A DNA stretch of 64,000 nucleotides from Cerioporus squamosus (GCA_022592435.1 JABYQS010000071.1:62001-126000); one strand, 5' to 3'. Counted from the first letter of the stretch, positions 42,581 to 54,316 are shown. Program-made: numbers and translations. Notes: generated by a model not told the origin, from the letters alone.

Positions 42581-43090
42581 CGTGTCGATGCGAAAGGTTC
42601 AGGAAGCGCGATGATTTGAAGATAGCCACATGCGATGGCAACGAGAGATGGACACCTGTTCAGGTGAACCTCAAACACCAGCAAGCCGAGTATGCCAATG
42701 CCGAGGGTAGAAGTTGCCAACTGTGCCCAGAAAGAACTAGGTACGTATCGTACTGAAAAGAGGTATCGTAAGGAGGGTCCGAACGGTTGTCCTCCGGTCC
42801 TAAGGTGCTAACCACCCCGGATACAACAGCTGGCGGATGCAAGTGCACGGCCTGGCTGAGGGATGCCTGAAATCCTGTACGCCTCGAGAGCGCCAAAGGA
42901 TGTACAACAGTAGATACGATGACTAGCTAATAAAAGCACTCAGGGCTGCATCACGAGCGCAGAAATGTCCCCCTGGTAGCAGTGTCGGCGGGCACAGTCA
43001 AGATCTAGGGAGTTAGTGGAGGAATGCACGGGCAGAAGTCGTCGAAGAAAGGGTGCGCGCAGAGTGACGACTAGCAACGGTCAGAGCGCA
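42581..43090 (-). other. Copia 2 5' untranslated leader, about 510 bp
   Basis: Lies between the primer site and the polyprotein ATG. It contains at least one upstream open frame on the minus strand (42896-42660) that could reduce translation of the polyprotein. No other gene is seen. Confidence 0.55.
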
Positions 43091-43102
43091 GGGCTCATAA
43101 CC
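43091..43102 (-). other. Copia 2 primer binding site, half-tRNA type
   Basis: Minus strand GGTTATGAGCCC abuts the LTR. It is complementary to the anticodon arm of initiator tRNA-Met, the same choice as in copia 1, although the two elements have unrelated LTRs. Confidence 0.75.
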
Positions 43103-43702
43103 TGATGAAGTCTGAACCTGTGAAGGCAAGTCGCAACGACTAGCAGACGAGTGGACAACACGAGTCCTCAGTCAGTAGAGCAAAAGACTAATAGCATAGA
43201 CACAAGTACCTAGCAGACGAGTGGACAACACGAGCTACAAAGTACTTGTAAGTAAAGCATAAGTAAGCATAGGTAGGCGAGTACTTACTCCTCAGTCAGT
43301 AGAGCAAAAGACTGAGGAGACGAAGCCCAAGAGTCCCTCCTTATATACTGTGTCTGGAGTAGCATGAGTAAGCGACAGAAAGGAGAGCATAATGCTGTCT
43401 GAGTCAGAACGAGTAGGGATGACTCAGACAATGACGAAGGATGACGAAGATACGACAAATACAAGGTCACAAGGGCATGTCTAGTACAGCCCAGAGATAT
43501 CTAGAAAGAACTAGAAAGGTCCGGAGCGTTGCAGAACGCACTGGAATGGACTGGAAACAAAGAGAAGCCAGGTAACCACATGGTTTCGTACAACGTACCC
43601 TAAAAGGAAAGGAAGAAGCATAGCCTAAGATCTAATCGTAAGAGGCTGTGCCCATAGCGCCTAATGCGCAACTAATGTCCATAGTCTATAGTAAGTTCAA
43701 CA
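43103..43702 (-). repeat. Copia LTR shared by element 2 and the truncated copy
   Basis: The same 600-bp LTR. On the minus strand it is the 5' LTR of the intact element (primer site follows at 43102-43091) and at the same time the 3' LTR of the truncated internal region at 43703-44918. Confidence 0.92.
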
Positions 43703-44918
43703 CTCCCACTCGTTCAAGACGCGGAGGTAACGAGACCCGAATTTGCCACGAAGTACTCCATGACGTGCAGTGAAGCATTCTTGGTCAACGGATCTGCCAG
43801 ATTCTCCTCACTAGGAATAGCATAGATGTCCATGTTTGGAGTCTCGGCATATTCGCGTACGAAGTGGTAGTGCGTCTCGACGTGCTTACAACGCCGGTCG
43901 ACGGCTGGGTTCAACGCAAGGTGAATAGCGCCATGGTTGTCGACACACATCGGCGTAGCCGAGCCCATGTCATCCCCTAACTCATCGCCAAACGTCCTAA
44001 GCCACATCATCTGACGAGCAGTGTCTGAAGCCGCCTTGTACTCTGCCTCAGTGGACGAGAGAGAGATGGTCTGTTGATGTCGAGATGCCCAAGACACGGC
44101 ACCTCCTGCCATCAGGAAGACGAAAGCGGTCTGCGAATGCTGATCGTCGCGATCTTCTGCCCAGTCTGAATCGGAATACGCGATCAGGCCAGCATTAGAT
44201 GCACCGTCATATCGTAGGCGATAATGCGATGTACCCCGGAGATACCGTAAGACATAGAGAAGTCTATCAAGGTGATCGTCGGCAGGGTTCGCACTGTACT
44301 TGCCAAGATGGCATACGAGATATCTGGTCGCGTCCCAAGACAGGCATAGAGAAGACTGCCCATCAAGCTCTGGAAACGCTGACGCAACTTCGCCGGTGCT
44401 TCTGCGGTAGCAGCTTCGATAACTGCACCAGCAGGGAGAGGAGTACGCGCAGGCTTGCAGCTGGCCATCTGATAATTCTCGAGAATGGCCTCGATGTACT
44501 CTTCCTGGTCAATGTCAAGTGTCCGTGAGAGACGATCTCGACGTATACGAAGACCAAGGAATCGCTGAATAGGACCCAAGTCCGTCATCTTATACTGCTT
44601 GCCAAGCGCCTTCTTGACCTTGTCGATATGCCCTCGACTGTCACCCATGAGAAGTAGGTCGTCGACATAGAGGACAATGATCGTGACACGGTCTGGGTCT
44701 GAATCCCCCCCTTGTCGGCGATATACATAGACTCTGGCATCAGAGTATGTCCGAACAAATCCCTGTCCGATGAGCAATTCGTGAATCTTCTTGTTCCATT
44801 GGCGAGAGGCTTGCTTAAGACCGTAGATGGCCTTCTTAAGCAGACAAACATAGTCCTCTTTGCCTTTCACGACCCAGCCCTCGGGTTGTTCCATGTAGAC
44901 CTCCTCGTCCAAGTCCCC
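43703..44918 (-). pseudogene. Truncated second copy of the copia 2 Pol 3' part
   Basis: Matches 37758-38980 almost perfectly and then stops abruptly at 44918 within the RT region (DLDEEVYMEQPEGW). Differences noted are one substitution (SWASRRQ to SWASRHQ, near 44077) and a 7-bp deletion (CGGTTGA missing near 44307) that breaks the frame between RT and RNase H. It has no Gag, protease or integrase. Beyond 44918 the sequence changes to unrelated DNA with no LTR. Confidence 0.9.
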
Positions 44919-44985
44919 AGAGTAGTTCTAGTCAGAAGAAAGTGGCGAACGACTCGTTCAGATTTTCTGAATTTCTGAATTTTTT

Positions 44986-45234
44986 GTGCACAACGCGTGC
45001 TGTGCAATCGGCGCCTGGCCACGACCTCTGCAAACAGCTGTAGCGATGGCTGCATTATGTCGAGTTCGCGACGAGCCGACATTGGTTCTGACTCAGGCTG
45101 CAGTGCGCGAGGCGTGGTCGCTGGCACAATCCGGCCGCTCGTCCCGGTGGACGCCCTCTTCACGCTCTCGGTCCCTGTCACAGTAGCATTCGAGCTACGT
45201 CCCTCGGTGGATAGCATTACTGCGCTACTAAGGC
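44986..45234 (+). pseudogene. LINE relic, left part
   Basis: A degenerate coding stretch whose one frame reads PVDALFTLSVPVTVAFELRP and VDSITALLRL. It resembles the region after the reverse transcriptase domain in fungal non-LTR elements. It continues across the inserted TIR element into the better-preserved segment at 46447-46960. Weak on its own; the link to the right half is what supports it. Confidence 0.4.
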
Positions 45235-45236
45235 TA

Positions 45237-46444
45237 CATCAGGGAAAACTCCCTCTCCTAATTAGTGCTAAATTAGTGGTTAGGCCGGGATAATGCACTA
45301 ATGCTAACTAATTGGAGGGTCCGTTGACTTCCACAGCGCCTGAAGTCATAACGTGTCGCTGGTATGTGACACTGTCGGTAGACTCCAGTTTGCAGCCCAA
45401 TTTATGCCGAAATCGACTAGTTCGACGCGGTACAACGTTGAGTGCAGCCCATCTTTCCGAAGCCAAGTGCGAGTCCGCCTGCCCTGAACCCATCCGGCAA
45501 GTGCCGGTAGGTGAAGCGCCTGCGAAAATCCTTCCGCTCGCTCACCTTGCGCTCACCGCTCGACTCTCACCGTCTCTTCCTCGACCCTTGGCTGCTGCTT
45601 GACATCTGCGTGGCTCTGTTCTCTTGTTCTAGTGCCATCTCTGTCTGTACTCTAGCGACTAGCTGCATTTTACTTCATGGTCTCTTGGTCCCTCAGTGGT
45701 CTGGCTCTGGCAAGCTTAGGAGGACTGTTGCGCGCACGGCCTAAAGGCAGCAAGTACTCACGTTGCATCCACTGTGTATCTCTAGTCTATACAGTGCTCC
45801 AGGACTGTCTGTCAGCTCGTAAGTCTCCCTTTCATCATGCATTATCCATCAATTTTACAGCGCTTTCTCACCACTCTCCCCCATCATAGTGCCACCAGCG
45901 GAGGTTTGGGTGTTGTGCCGCTAAACATCACGCAGACTGCCGACACCCCGTGTCATTATGTGTGCATGCGCATGACCGTTCGAGGGCGGTGAGTACTGGG
46001 GCGTGAGCGGTCTTCGGTGTGTGAGCTACCCTGTTGGCCGTAGTATTATTGTGAGTAATTATCCGCCACTATTCACGGGCGAGTACCGTCGTTGTGCATG
46101 CTCACCTGAGTCTCCCGCGTTTCTCGTCCTCCGTTTGGTTGTGTTGCAACCCTGCACCGGTGACTCGGGACTCGGACGTACAGTAGAGTATCTTACGCAT
46201 GTATATAGCTCGTCATACACAAAGAATACACTCTGTTCTTGCTCTACCCTGCCGTGATATCCTCGACCTGAATTATGAGTAGCAGCCTGCAAGCCCCGTA
46301 AGTGTTCTCTAATCGCATCTAATGCCGCGATACTGACTTCTCATTATCAAGGGACCTAGCGAATTAGAATAATTCACTAATACGTCCTAATCGCCATAAT
46401 TAGGGCCCATTAGGGCCCATTAGCAAAGGGAGTTTTTCCTGATG
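45237..46444. mobile_element. TIR element, 1.2 kb, TA target duplication
   Basis: The left end CATCAGGGAAAACTCCCT (45237-45254) is matched by the complement CATCAGGAAAAACTCCCT ending at 46444 (one mismatch). TA lies on both sides (45235-45236 and 46445-46446). Sub-terminal regions on both ends are rich in TAATTAG/CTAATTA words. No transposase ORF is recognisable inside, so it is non-autonomous. The TA duplication suggests a Tc1/mariner-like or similar mobiliser. It splits a LINE relic. Confidence 0.75.
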
Positions 46445-46446
46445 TA

Positions 46447-46960
46447 GTAGTCGACCTCGACCACTCCCTTGCACTGCACCTCTACAAAAGTGTTATGGCG
46501 TCCCGACGCTTGCCTGTCATCCAGGCTCGCTTTCGCCACCACCCATACCCTCCATCCCTCTCGCAGGTCTGTAAACCATAGCCGTACCTCTCGTGCGCGC
46601 CACGCATCGGGAGGCCCTCGTGCGCTTGATTACCTCTGACAACCCGCTGGCTATCGAGGAAGGTCGCCGACGCTCTCCTGAAGTCCCCCGTCACCGTCCT
46701 ATCTGCCGCTTCTGTCTGCGACGGCTCGCTCTTGAAGACGAGGTCCATGTGCTTCTGGATCGCGAGGATCATCGCCTAACAGCACTGCACGATGCGCTTG
46801 CCCCGTACCCCTGGCGTTCGCGAGATCTACCATCGCTTTCCCTCGTGGCGGTTCCTCAACTTCATCCTCAGCACGGAGGGATACGGCACCCACCATGCCT
46901 TCCCCAAACGGGTTGGCTGCGTGGTTACGGAAATGCTTCAGGAATCACCGGGGATGCAAG
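46447..46960 (+). pseudogene. LINE relic, C-terminal part with CCHC-like zinc motif
   Basis: The frame starting near 46447 reads VVDLDHSLALHLYKSVMASR. After a stop and frameshift near 46578 another frame reads REALVRLITSDNPLAIEEGR, then PRHRPICRFC, LEDEVHVLLD and ALHDALAPYP. This is the familiar end of basidiomycete non-LTR retrotransposons (CRFC...EDE.H.LL.C...L..LR). WRFLNFILS and VVTEML follow in another frame. Frameshifts show it is dead. Confidence 0.6.
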
Positions 46961-47834
46961 GTGCTCGGACGGGGCGCCACTGCTCACCTCCAATCGCTGT
47001 CGCATAGACAAGGTTCGGAGCGTATCATGCGCTGCTCAACGGCCTTCCTATGTAGATGATCAACTGCATGTACTCATGTCTCGAGGTCCGGAATTGAGTG
47101 GGTGTTCAAGAGGGTATCGGACTGCGGGCAGTATCATTCAATGTCTCGAGATGAGGCCTGACTGCTAGGTAAGGGCCTCAACGCAAGCAGTACTTGACTT
47201 TCTTGCGTGCCTCTTCGGGATCAGGATGGCATCGAGGGCTCATTGCATTGGCTCGTTGCGACATATACTGCGCGTGAGGCAGGGCACGGATTTGAAGAGA
47301 GCCATCAATGGTACCAATTGCAGAACACAGGACCTTCGAGTATACCGTACACATTATTCATACATAAGATGACCTTGCTCCGGAGGTATCCGGTACGTAG
47401 AGCGGAAGATTCGCCAGAACTTGTCGACCCCACACTTGCGCTCGCTAAGCAGATAGTTCTTAAGAGGCCGCTCCACTTCACCGTAAATGTCGGCGTGCCA
47501 TTGCTGCCTGGGCACAAAACTTCGTCAAGATCGAACAAGAGGGCAACAGAGTGCTTACATATGCTGCAGAAGACCGCTTCGATTGAAGACACCTTCACAA
47601 AGTGGATGATCGCAGGCTAAGGTGTGTCCGGGTTTATAGGGTCGCGCGCCGTATGCTTTCGCAATGTTCTGTAACCGCCTCTTCTTGTGTACGGCTTCAG
47701 CCTTTCCTCCCTCATGGCGGTGTTCGCGCAGCTATATGTTATCATGTGAGCGTGATGTGACGAGCGAAAGAGAGGCAGGTTACCCACGTCCTGGCTTGCC
47801 TCTGGGCCAAACCAAGTAAGTAAGTGGCGCGAAC
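46961..47834. other. Unassigned, possible end of the LINE relic
   Basis: An open plus-strand stretch at 47207-47620 and a minus-strand one at 47305-47598 overlap. Neither has a domain I recognise. GTAAGTAAGT occurs near 47815. Confidence 0.3.
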
Positions 47835-50166
47835 TCATTGAAGTACCGATGTCTTGTGCTCACCGGTGTCAGAGAGTCTGGTCTTGTTGGACGTGGCTTC
47901 ACCGGCTGCTACAGCTACAACGGCTGCTGTGTTCGGCGGCGATTGGTGCGAGTGTGTATGACTGCGATCCGACCTCTCCCACTGACCGTCAATGTCACTT
48001 GAAAATCTCCCGGTTATAACTGTGGTACCATTGGTAAGGGACACAGGATCCGGTGCGATCACATCACGAATGATCAGTCTTACTCAATATCATTCTCGAG
48101 TAATGGCGGATACTTACCTTCATTATGATCGTGATTGGTATTCACCGGGTTGTCGTAGCTCGAGAAGGAGCACCACGCGAACCAGAGTATGTTTCGGAGT
48201 TGGAGAATATCGTCCGTGGGAGTACTCAGTCGCTGCGCCCGAAGCTCAGGCACCAGTTGTCCAGTGACCGGGAGGTTCTCTGCGGAGACGAAGTCGACTG
48301 CCACCTTTACAGCGTTTGCGATGTTAACCACCTACAGAGAGGCTGTGAGTACTTCCGAACTCATAGCGGACAACGACAACACACCTGGTGAGCGCATCCA
48401 GCAGGGATGAATACGACGTCCCCGACACGCTGCTCTACTCTCCAATGGTGGACGCTTTGACGGGCAGTCATCCTGGAGATCTGCTCGTCGGTCAGATAAT
48501 ACGAGTGAGTATGTATGGGATCGCCGTTCTCCTCAAGGCTATACTCGTCTCGGATGAATTGTCTCAAGGGGTCGGCGGAATGGGCAGCGAAGATGTCCCA
48601 GTAGGCGCCGATATCTCCTGTCGAAGCAGCAGACCATACCATCAAGTTCGCGGCGTCGGTGATATCCATATGCAGCTTGGTCGTGGCCGTGCCGGATTTG
48701 GCAGCCGGTGCTGCATATAGCTTTGGCCCTGTTGTCAGAAGTCAGACCTATGTCGACGCGCACGATGTATTGCATACCTAGGTCCGGCGCGACATAGTTG
48801 GTTGGCGAGTGCCCGGCAAGGTTGAGGATACCATTCGGACAAACCAAGTCTGGGCACGGTACGCTCAAACAAAATCCGTCATATAGTGTCTTGCATGCAG
48901 ATTTGAAGTCTTGCTGCGTCGGCCAATCCTAGCAAGAAGCCCATGAGTATCGGAGCTGAGCGTGAGCACTCCAGATCCTTACTTTGAGCGTGTAGTACGG
49001 GCCATCCGAGTCTGGCGTGGACAGTATGGAGAAAAACTCGGCCATGTTGGTGCGTCGTGTCTTCTGATCATCGGTTGTACAGTCGAGTACAACTATCTTG
49101 TGGTATCCGTAGTCCGCAATGAAATCGGCCGGAGTCCAACGCCCCTGAAGCCGCCTTTCCACTCCACTGACTACAATGGGAACTCCGTGTCGCCACAGGG
49201 CATGGAAGTCCGAGTTGGTGAACGTGCCATCGGAAAGCATTATGTAGTGTCCAAGGCCTCGGTCTGGAATGGGGTCGCTAGGAAACAACGTCAACTCCAC
49301 TCTGATATAGCGCATGGTGCAAGTACCTCGGCTGGGCTGATGCTGCGCTCATCGCCACAATCGCCGTCTCCAATTCCTCCCGGGAGAAGCGGCTGAGACG
49401 AAGAAGATGCAAGCGAGTAGGGACGCTCTCTTCGAAGAAACAACCCTCGTGCTTATGCTTATCCAGCTGAACATCGCTTAACCTGTGGTATCCGCAGATC
49501 AGTTGGGTGAACTCACCCGGCCCGCCTCCAGGTCGTCAACGCATTCGTTGCAGAGTTCCATCCCGCAATTTGGGCAGAACCATGTCTCCGTGAAAAGTTC
49601 GGAGAAACAGATGTCTGTAGCAAAAGGCCACGTCAGCGTAGAAGAGAACGTGGGTGGCGTTGATACCTACCGCATATTGACCTAGAAGCCGCCTCCCGTG
49701 GTCGATATATCGCCCGCACATCGGACTGGTGCTGACGCTCTCTAATCAAAAATGGCAAAAGAAATTCAGAACATGCAAGCTGAAGTACCATTAAGACTTT
49801 ATGCATACATTTGACATGGTTTGGACGGACCTTAGTGGACGAAATTGCCCGGGAGGTGGGCATCCTGTTGTAGATCCAAGGGAAGCGAGTCGGACTGAAC
49901 TGTTCGGTAGCCCGATAACAGACTTGCGAGCTGCCATCACCCTTGGTGCATCTAGCACGAAAACCTTCGGATTAACACAAAGCTCAGCTTTCTCGTAACG
50001 CATGGATGCCTAAGCGACTCGACCCACCAAGGAAGCGACACTGCTTCGGCTTGTTCGCCTTGCAGCTCAGACACTTTGGCAGAGACTGGAACCACGATGG
50101 CAGACCTCGAGACTTGCATGCCAGCGTCTGTATTTGCGTAGCCGTATCTGAGCTCATCGGTTCCAT
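47835..50166 (-). CDS. JmjC domain protein, KDM3-like histone demethylase candidate
   Basis: JmjC enzymes of the KDM3 group remove methyl groups from histone H3 lysine 9, using Fe(II) and 2-oxoglutarate. Exons run on the minus strand. One near 50000-50130 has a Cys pair (PKCLSCKANKPKQCRFLG). One near 49505-49625 has a second zinc motif (DICFSELFTETWFCPNCG, MELCNECVDDLE), the usual companion of KDM3-type JmjC domains. Linker exon LHLLRLSRFSREELETAI is at about 49400. The JmjC domain spans roughly 49200 to 48120: YIMLSDGTFTNSDFHALWR, WTPADFIADYG, GHSPTNYVAPDLG, then TKLHMDITDAANLMVW with the iron-binding H-x-D, and VGDVVFIPAGCAHQV with the distal His. AVKVAVDFVSAENL and ILQLRNILWFAW follow. The metal triad is complete. 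The start (50166) and the last exon are uncertain; N-terminal exons may extend to about 51300. Confidence 0.75.
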
Positions 50167-52043
50167 GAGACTCCGGATTGTGAGCGGGACTTCAAGCTTA
50201 GCTTCAAGCTTCGACTGTCAGCCTGAGCCCGCGCCGCTCAACTTACACCTGTCCAGCGTCTGTGGTCTAGACTGATTCGAATTCCCACGGTCCGGTCGGA
50301 ATGTATAGAGACCGGTCAAAGCCGGTCAATTACCAAGCGCACTGTAGCTAAGTAGTCTCTGTCAAGGAGTACAGCACCAGTACTGGTCTCCGGACGCAGT
50401 TGCGATGTGCGTTGCAGTCCACAGAAACGTTTACGACACGCTATTGACGACTACCAATGATACACCCTAACACATCACAGTTCAACAAGCCATCTTCGTG
50501 CCTTCCCTCTCTTCCGAACTCTTTCGTATCGAGCGTCGCAGTTTCGACCCTGTGACCCGTCTCCTGAGGGTCTGCAACTCGATGTTAACCTGAGAGCTCC
50601 TCTTTCTACGGCTCGTGATTGCCTTGGTCCGTGCCACATGTGAGGTGCGGATGCGTTGGTTCCTGGACCTCGTAAGTCGACTAAGCGCTAAGGCGGTCGT
50701 GCATGCCTACCTTCTCGAGCGTTTGGGTAATTGCTCCACCAACAGCGGGGGAACGGCTGGGTGTTCCGCACTGGGTACAACCGCTTGTTCCGAATCGAGA
50801 GTATGGTGCTCAATGCCGATGCGGGTATCCAAGTTGATACCGTCGTCGTCCATGGAGTGCATAGCCTTAGTCTGGGGGAAAGTTAGGTCGTCCCTATGAC
50901 GAAGAGCAAGAACTATAGACTCGCTCACCTCCAGCGGTGAGTGTGCCTCATGAGCGGAAGATTCGACCAGCATATTCCTAAGGTCACGTGCGTTAGCTAC
51001 CGACTACAGGAGGTGGAGCAAGGATCCCTCACTCTGGATCGCGGTGATCTACAGCACCTGTAGGGCCCACATTGACAGCGCAAGAGGACGACTGGCCCAA
51101 CGCTTGCTCGCAGGACTGAGGAGCGGGGTGACGGTCTGCTGACGAGCCGGAGGCGCATTCGGCGAGGATCGCATCAAATGAGATGGGATAAATGGGCTGA
51201 GGAGCACGAATCACGGGAGAGCAGGTTTCGACTTCCAACTCCAAGAGGCTCTGTGTCGCGACGGCGTTCCCACAAGGTGCAGGTAGCAACGCGATGTTTG
51301 GGTGATATGCCACGTCTGCGCCAAATCCGCCGAACAGAGGAGCGTAAGCCGGAGGGCCAGCACTTTCAGGCAGGAAGAACTATCGCATGATAAGCATTGG
51401 TTTATGCGCACACAGCGGATGATAACGTATACGAACCTGAGGAATGGAGATGACAGGTAAAACGACAGCGCACTGAGGCTGCGACATAAGCCACTGAATT
51501 GGTACGCTGGTGCTCTATATCCTGCGTTCAGGTATGTCGGGTCAATGTATCAGTGGATGTCTTCTTACGTCGCTCTGAGAAGCGTAGCGGTGGTCCTGTA
51601 GATGTACGGTGAACGGCCGCACTTCTACGCAGGTTCTGATTGGACGTACTAGAAAGCCATACGGGAAGTAGTATAGCCCGTCGTATGAAGGAAGGCTCTC
51701 CATGTATGCAGATTGAGGTCTGAACGAGAGCGTTCGGGGAGACCGCGAGGATGCGAGGGAGCGAAGCGAGAAATTAGGGAACGAGCCCGGTGATTACGAC
51801 CGGGTCAGGGGATGGCGTGTGCTACGACAATGGCCAGTTGAGTAACAAGCCGCATTATATGCTGACGTCCAAAGCCTGCGGCGGCACGGGATGGAAGAAC
51901 GACGCAAAACTTCTAATGTAGGCAGGTTGAACGTTCGGACACACCTGACATCGCTAGCCACAGTTGCTGCAGTGGCGCGAGATAGGCTGACCCGGGCCCG
52001 CGCGCAACATGCGGAGATGACGTCGCCTCTATGACCTTGCGGG
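50167..52043. other. Possible N-terminal exons of the JmjC gene, otherwise unassigned
   Basis: Minus-strand open segments at 50707-50973 (ending LLVEQLPKRSRR, a possible nuclear signal) and 51029-51313 (Ser/Ala-rich) could be upstream exons of the JmjC gene, since such proteins often have disordered N-termini. The 540-bp gap to 50166 makes this uncertain. Nothing is recognised at 51400-52043. Confidence 0.3.
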
Positions 52044-53300
52044 GGTGAGGGCGGAACCTCGAAGCCGGGGGACCGTTAGCGAGTGGCACGAACGGGTGGC
52101 GAGGGAGAAGATGGAGAGACGAGATCGAGCTGCCATAGATGGCAGGCGGAGAGGAGAGTGGCCGGGAGGGGATGCTTGCAATTGTCGCCGAGAAGGGAAG
52201 GAGTTCTGCATGGCTGGGACGCGAAGGCGACGGCCGCGGAACCTCGATGCCGGGGAACCGTTAGCGAGTGGCACGAATGGATGACGGGATGAGACGACGA
52301 GGGAGTTGGCGCGAGGGAGAAGATGGAGAGACGAGATCGAGCTGCCATAGATGGCAGGCGGAGAGGAGAATGGAATCAAATCCGGATGCTTGCGATTGTC
52401 GCCGAGAAGAGAAAGGAAGCCGAGGTTAGCAAGTCGTAGAGAGAGCAGACGGGCGAGTCCGACATGCATATGGGGCAGGTCGAAGTGCCACCGCATCTCG
52501 GCGGTCGGTCCGCCTGCCAGAAGCTGTGCGGCTTTGTCAGCAAGGGGCGGGGCGGGGCGCGCGCCCGTCCGTGGCCCCGTACGTTGCTTGCGCTCCGCCA
52601 TCCCGCCTGCGCAGCGCTCTTCTCCCCGTCCCCGTCCCCGTCCTCCGCCAGCCTACTTTCGTCGACACCGGCATCTGCATCTACTCTCGTCGGGATAGCA
52701 AGGCGTGCACATCGGCGGTGGCTTGCAGTCGCACGTCCCGGACGCATGCGGAGCTGCCGAGCACCGACCGCACCCGGGCCACTGGCAGCACCGCGAAGCA
52801 CCTGCTACGCTTCAAGTGCTGCGCGGCGCTATGTCATCTGCGAGGTTAGTTGCCATACTCTTACGGCGGCGAGACATGGGCACTGATCATGACTCGTGCA
52901 CGTGGCTCCCTCGACCTATGCTATTGCTAGTAGCCGTGGTCAGAGCATCATCTTCGCCAGTCCACCGCTCGACCGCCGTCCTTCCAGCCTACCTAATCCC
53001 GCGCCGGCTTCCACGTTCCTCCCCGTTGCCATTGAACGGCGTGCAGATGGGCAGCCGCTTGCGACCGCACGCCCCGGACGCATGCGGAATACCGAGCGCC
53101 CCCGGGCCAGCACCGCGCGCGAAGCACCTGCTACGCTTCGGGTGCCGCCCCGCCCCATGGATTCTACGAGGTTAGCTGCGATGCTCTCTCAGCGGCGAGA
53201 CGCGGTCGCTGACTCGCGCACTGCTCAGCGGCACATGGCTCCCTCGGCCACCTTCGGAGTCTGCCTTGCGACGTCGCGATCGACAGCGGCCTCCGCGCTG
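52044..53300 (-). repeat. GC-rich dispersed repeat, copy C, inverted
   Basis: The reverse complement of this interval aligns with copies A and B. Its distal end (about 53180-53290) shares with copy A the stretch GACGTCGCAAGGCAGACTCC that copy B lacks. Its proximal part has two of the ~180-bp blocks (copy B has three, copy A one). The G-rich microsatellite here is three 6-bp GACGGG-type units. Copies B and C thus form an inverted repeat about 33 kb apart. Confidence 0.8.
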
Positions 53301-54316
53301 GAGTTGAGACCTGTCTTTGTCGACTCGCTCACGCCATGCTAAAGCGGGCCCATCGAATCCTTTCGTTTCCGGACGAACATCGCCGTATATACAGCCTAGA
53401 AACGTCATCGGTCGGTCTGCATGATCTCCCGAGGGTTCTGTCCCTCCGTCGCACTTAGACGGCGAAGGGCTCGTCATTGGACTGTGGGAAGTTGCCGTAG
53501 GTCGTTGTCAGTACTGGCAGACTCCTCGAGCTCAGACAGCTAACCACGGTGATGTACAATCGCCAGTATCTCCCGCGTTGTCTTCGGTCGTCTCTCAACT
53601 AATCACCCGGCGACAATCATGCTGAGACACGGTGGCGTTCGGGGCTGCTCGCACCTCCGCTCTTATACTATCTTTTGCGGTTCCGATATGCTTACCGCCT
53701 CATGCATGAACGAAATTGTAACATCCTTTCCGCACTTGTAATGAAATAGCGAGTGGCTCGTGACTTCAGACTGCAATCACAGGGCCTCTAACCACTGGCA
53801 GGCAGCGGGCACGTCGTTGAGCGGTCTTACAGTCTTGTGCCTTCAAACGACGTGCAACGTTAACCTTAGTGAGGCCATGTCTCCGACGGTACTCCCTTTT
53901 TGTTGTGAGGAGTGAGGAGAGCAGCGGACGTTCTGTTGGGCCCAAGGGGAAGTCTACCTGCCTAAGGGCTGCATCGGGCATGGGGATTATGGTTTACACT
54001 TCGATAAGAACCTCAGTTTGTCCGAACCCTGCGTACCGCAGTGTCAATATGCCTCGCCGCTCTCCTCATACATCTCCTCGTCCCTGTCTTCCTCGACCAC
54101 ATACCGTCCTTCGGGATACTCTCGATCCTGCACAGGAATATCCCTGGCAAGTCGTCAGTGTCGGATAATTCTGTATGGCTCTACCTGAATCTCACGTTGC
54201 TCTGAATCGCTTATTACCGCTCTCCTTCGGATCCTCCAAGCTTCTCTTGCGGTACCCCCTATGCTCGCTAAGAAACTCTTTAGCGACAGCCTATACGTGA
54301 GATACATTCTGAAGAC
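53301..54316. other. Unassigned region
   Basis: The plus strand at 53869-54168 has an open stretch with a Pro/Arg-rich end (PRRSPHTSPRPCLPRPHTV) and could be an exon. Nothing is recognisable. Otherwise no feature seen. Confidence 0.3.

Larger units (their letters stand above)
37158..43702 (-). mobile_element. Ty1/copia LTR retrotransposon 2, intact ORF
   Basis: A 6.5 kb element on the minus strand with two 600-bp LTRs (37158-37757 and 43103-43702) that look identical by eye, a primer site at 43091-43102, a 1603-codon uninterrupted polyprotein and a short purine-rich tract (GAGTGGGAG, complement of 37758-37766) next to the 3' LTR. Identical LTRs imply very recent transposition. The bases beyond 43702 are not host DNA but the polypurine side of another copia internal region, so no target duplication can be scored on that side. 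The sequence before 37158 is MITE-derived. Confidence 0.93.

Noticed and set aside
43091..43102. Possible tRNA gene fragment
   Set aside because: The match is to only the anticodon arm and sits exactly at the LTR edge, so it is a primer binding site rather than a tRNA gene.
46381..46430. Tandem TTAGGGCCCA words resembling telomeric repeats
   Set aside because: TTAGGG occurs only as part of a TTAGGGCCCA pair inside the sub-terminal region of a TIR element; not a TTAGGG array.
52029..52886. ORFs across repeat copy C
   Set aside because: Mirror of the copy A and B situation; overlapping open frames caused by composition.
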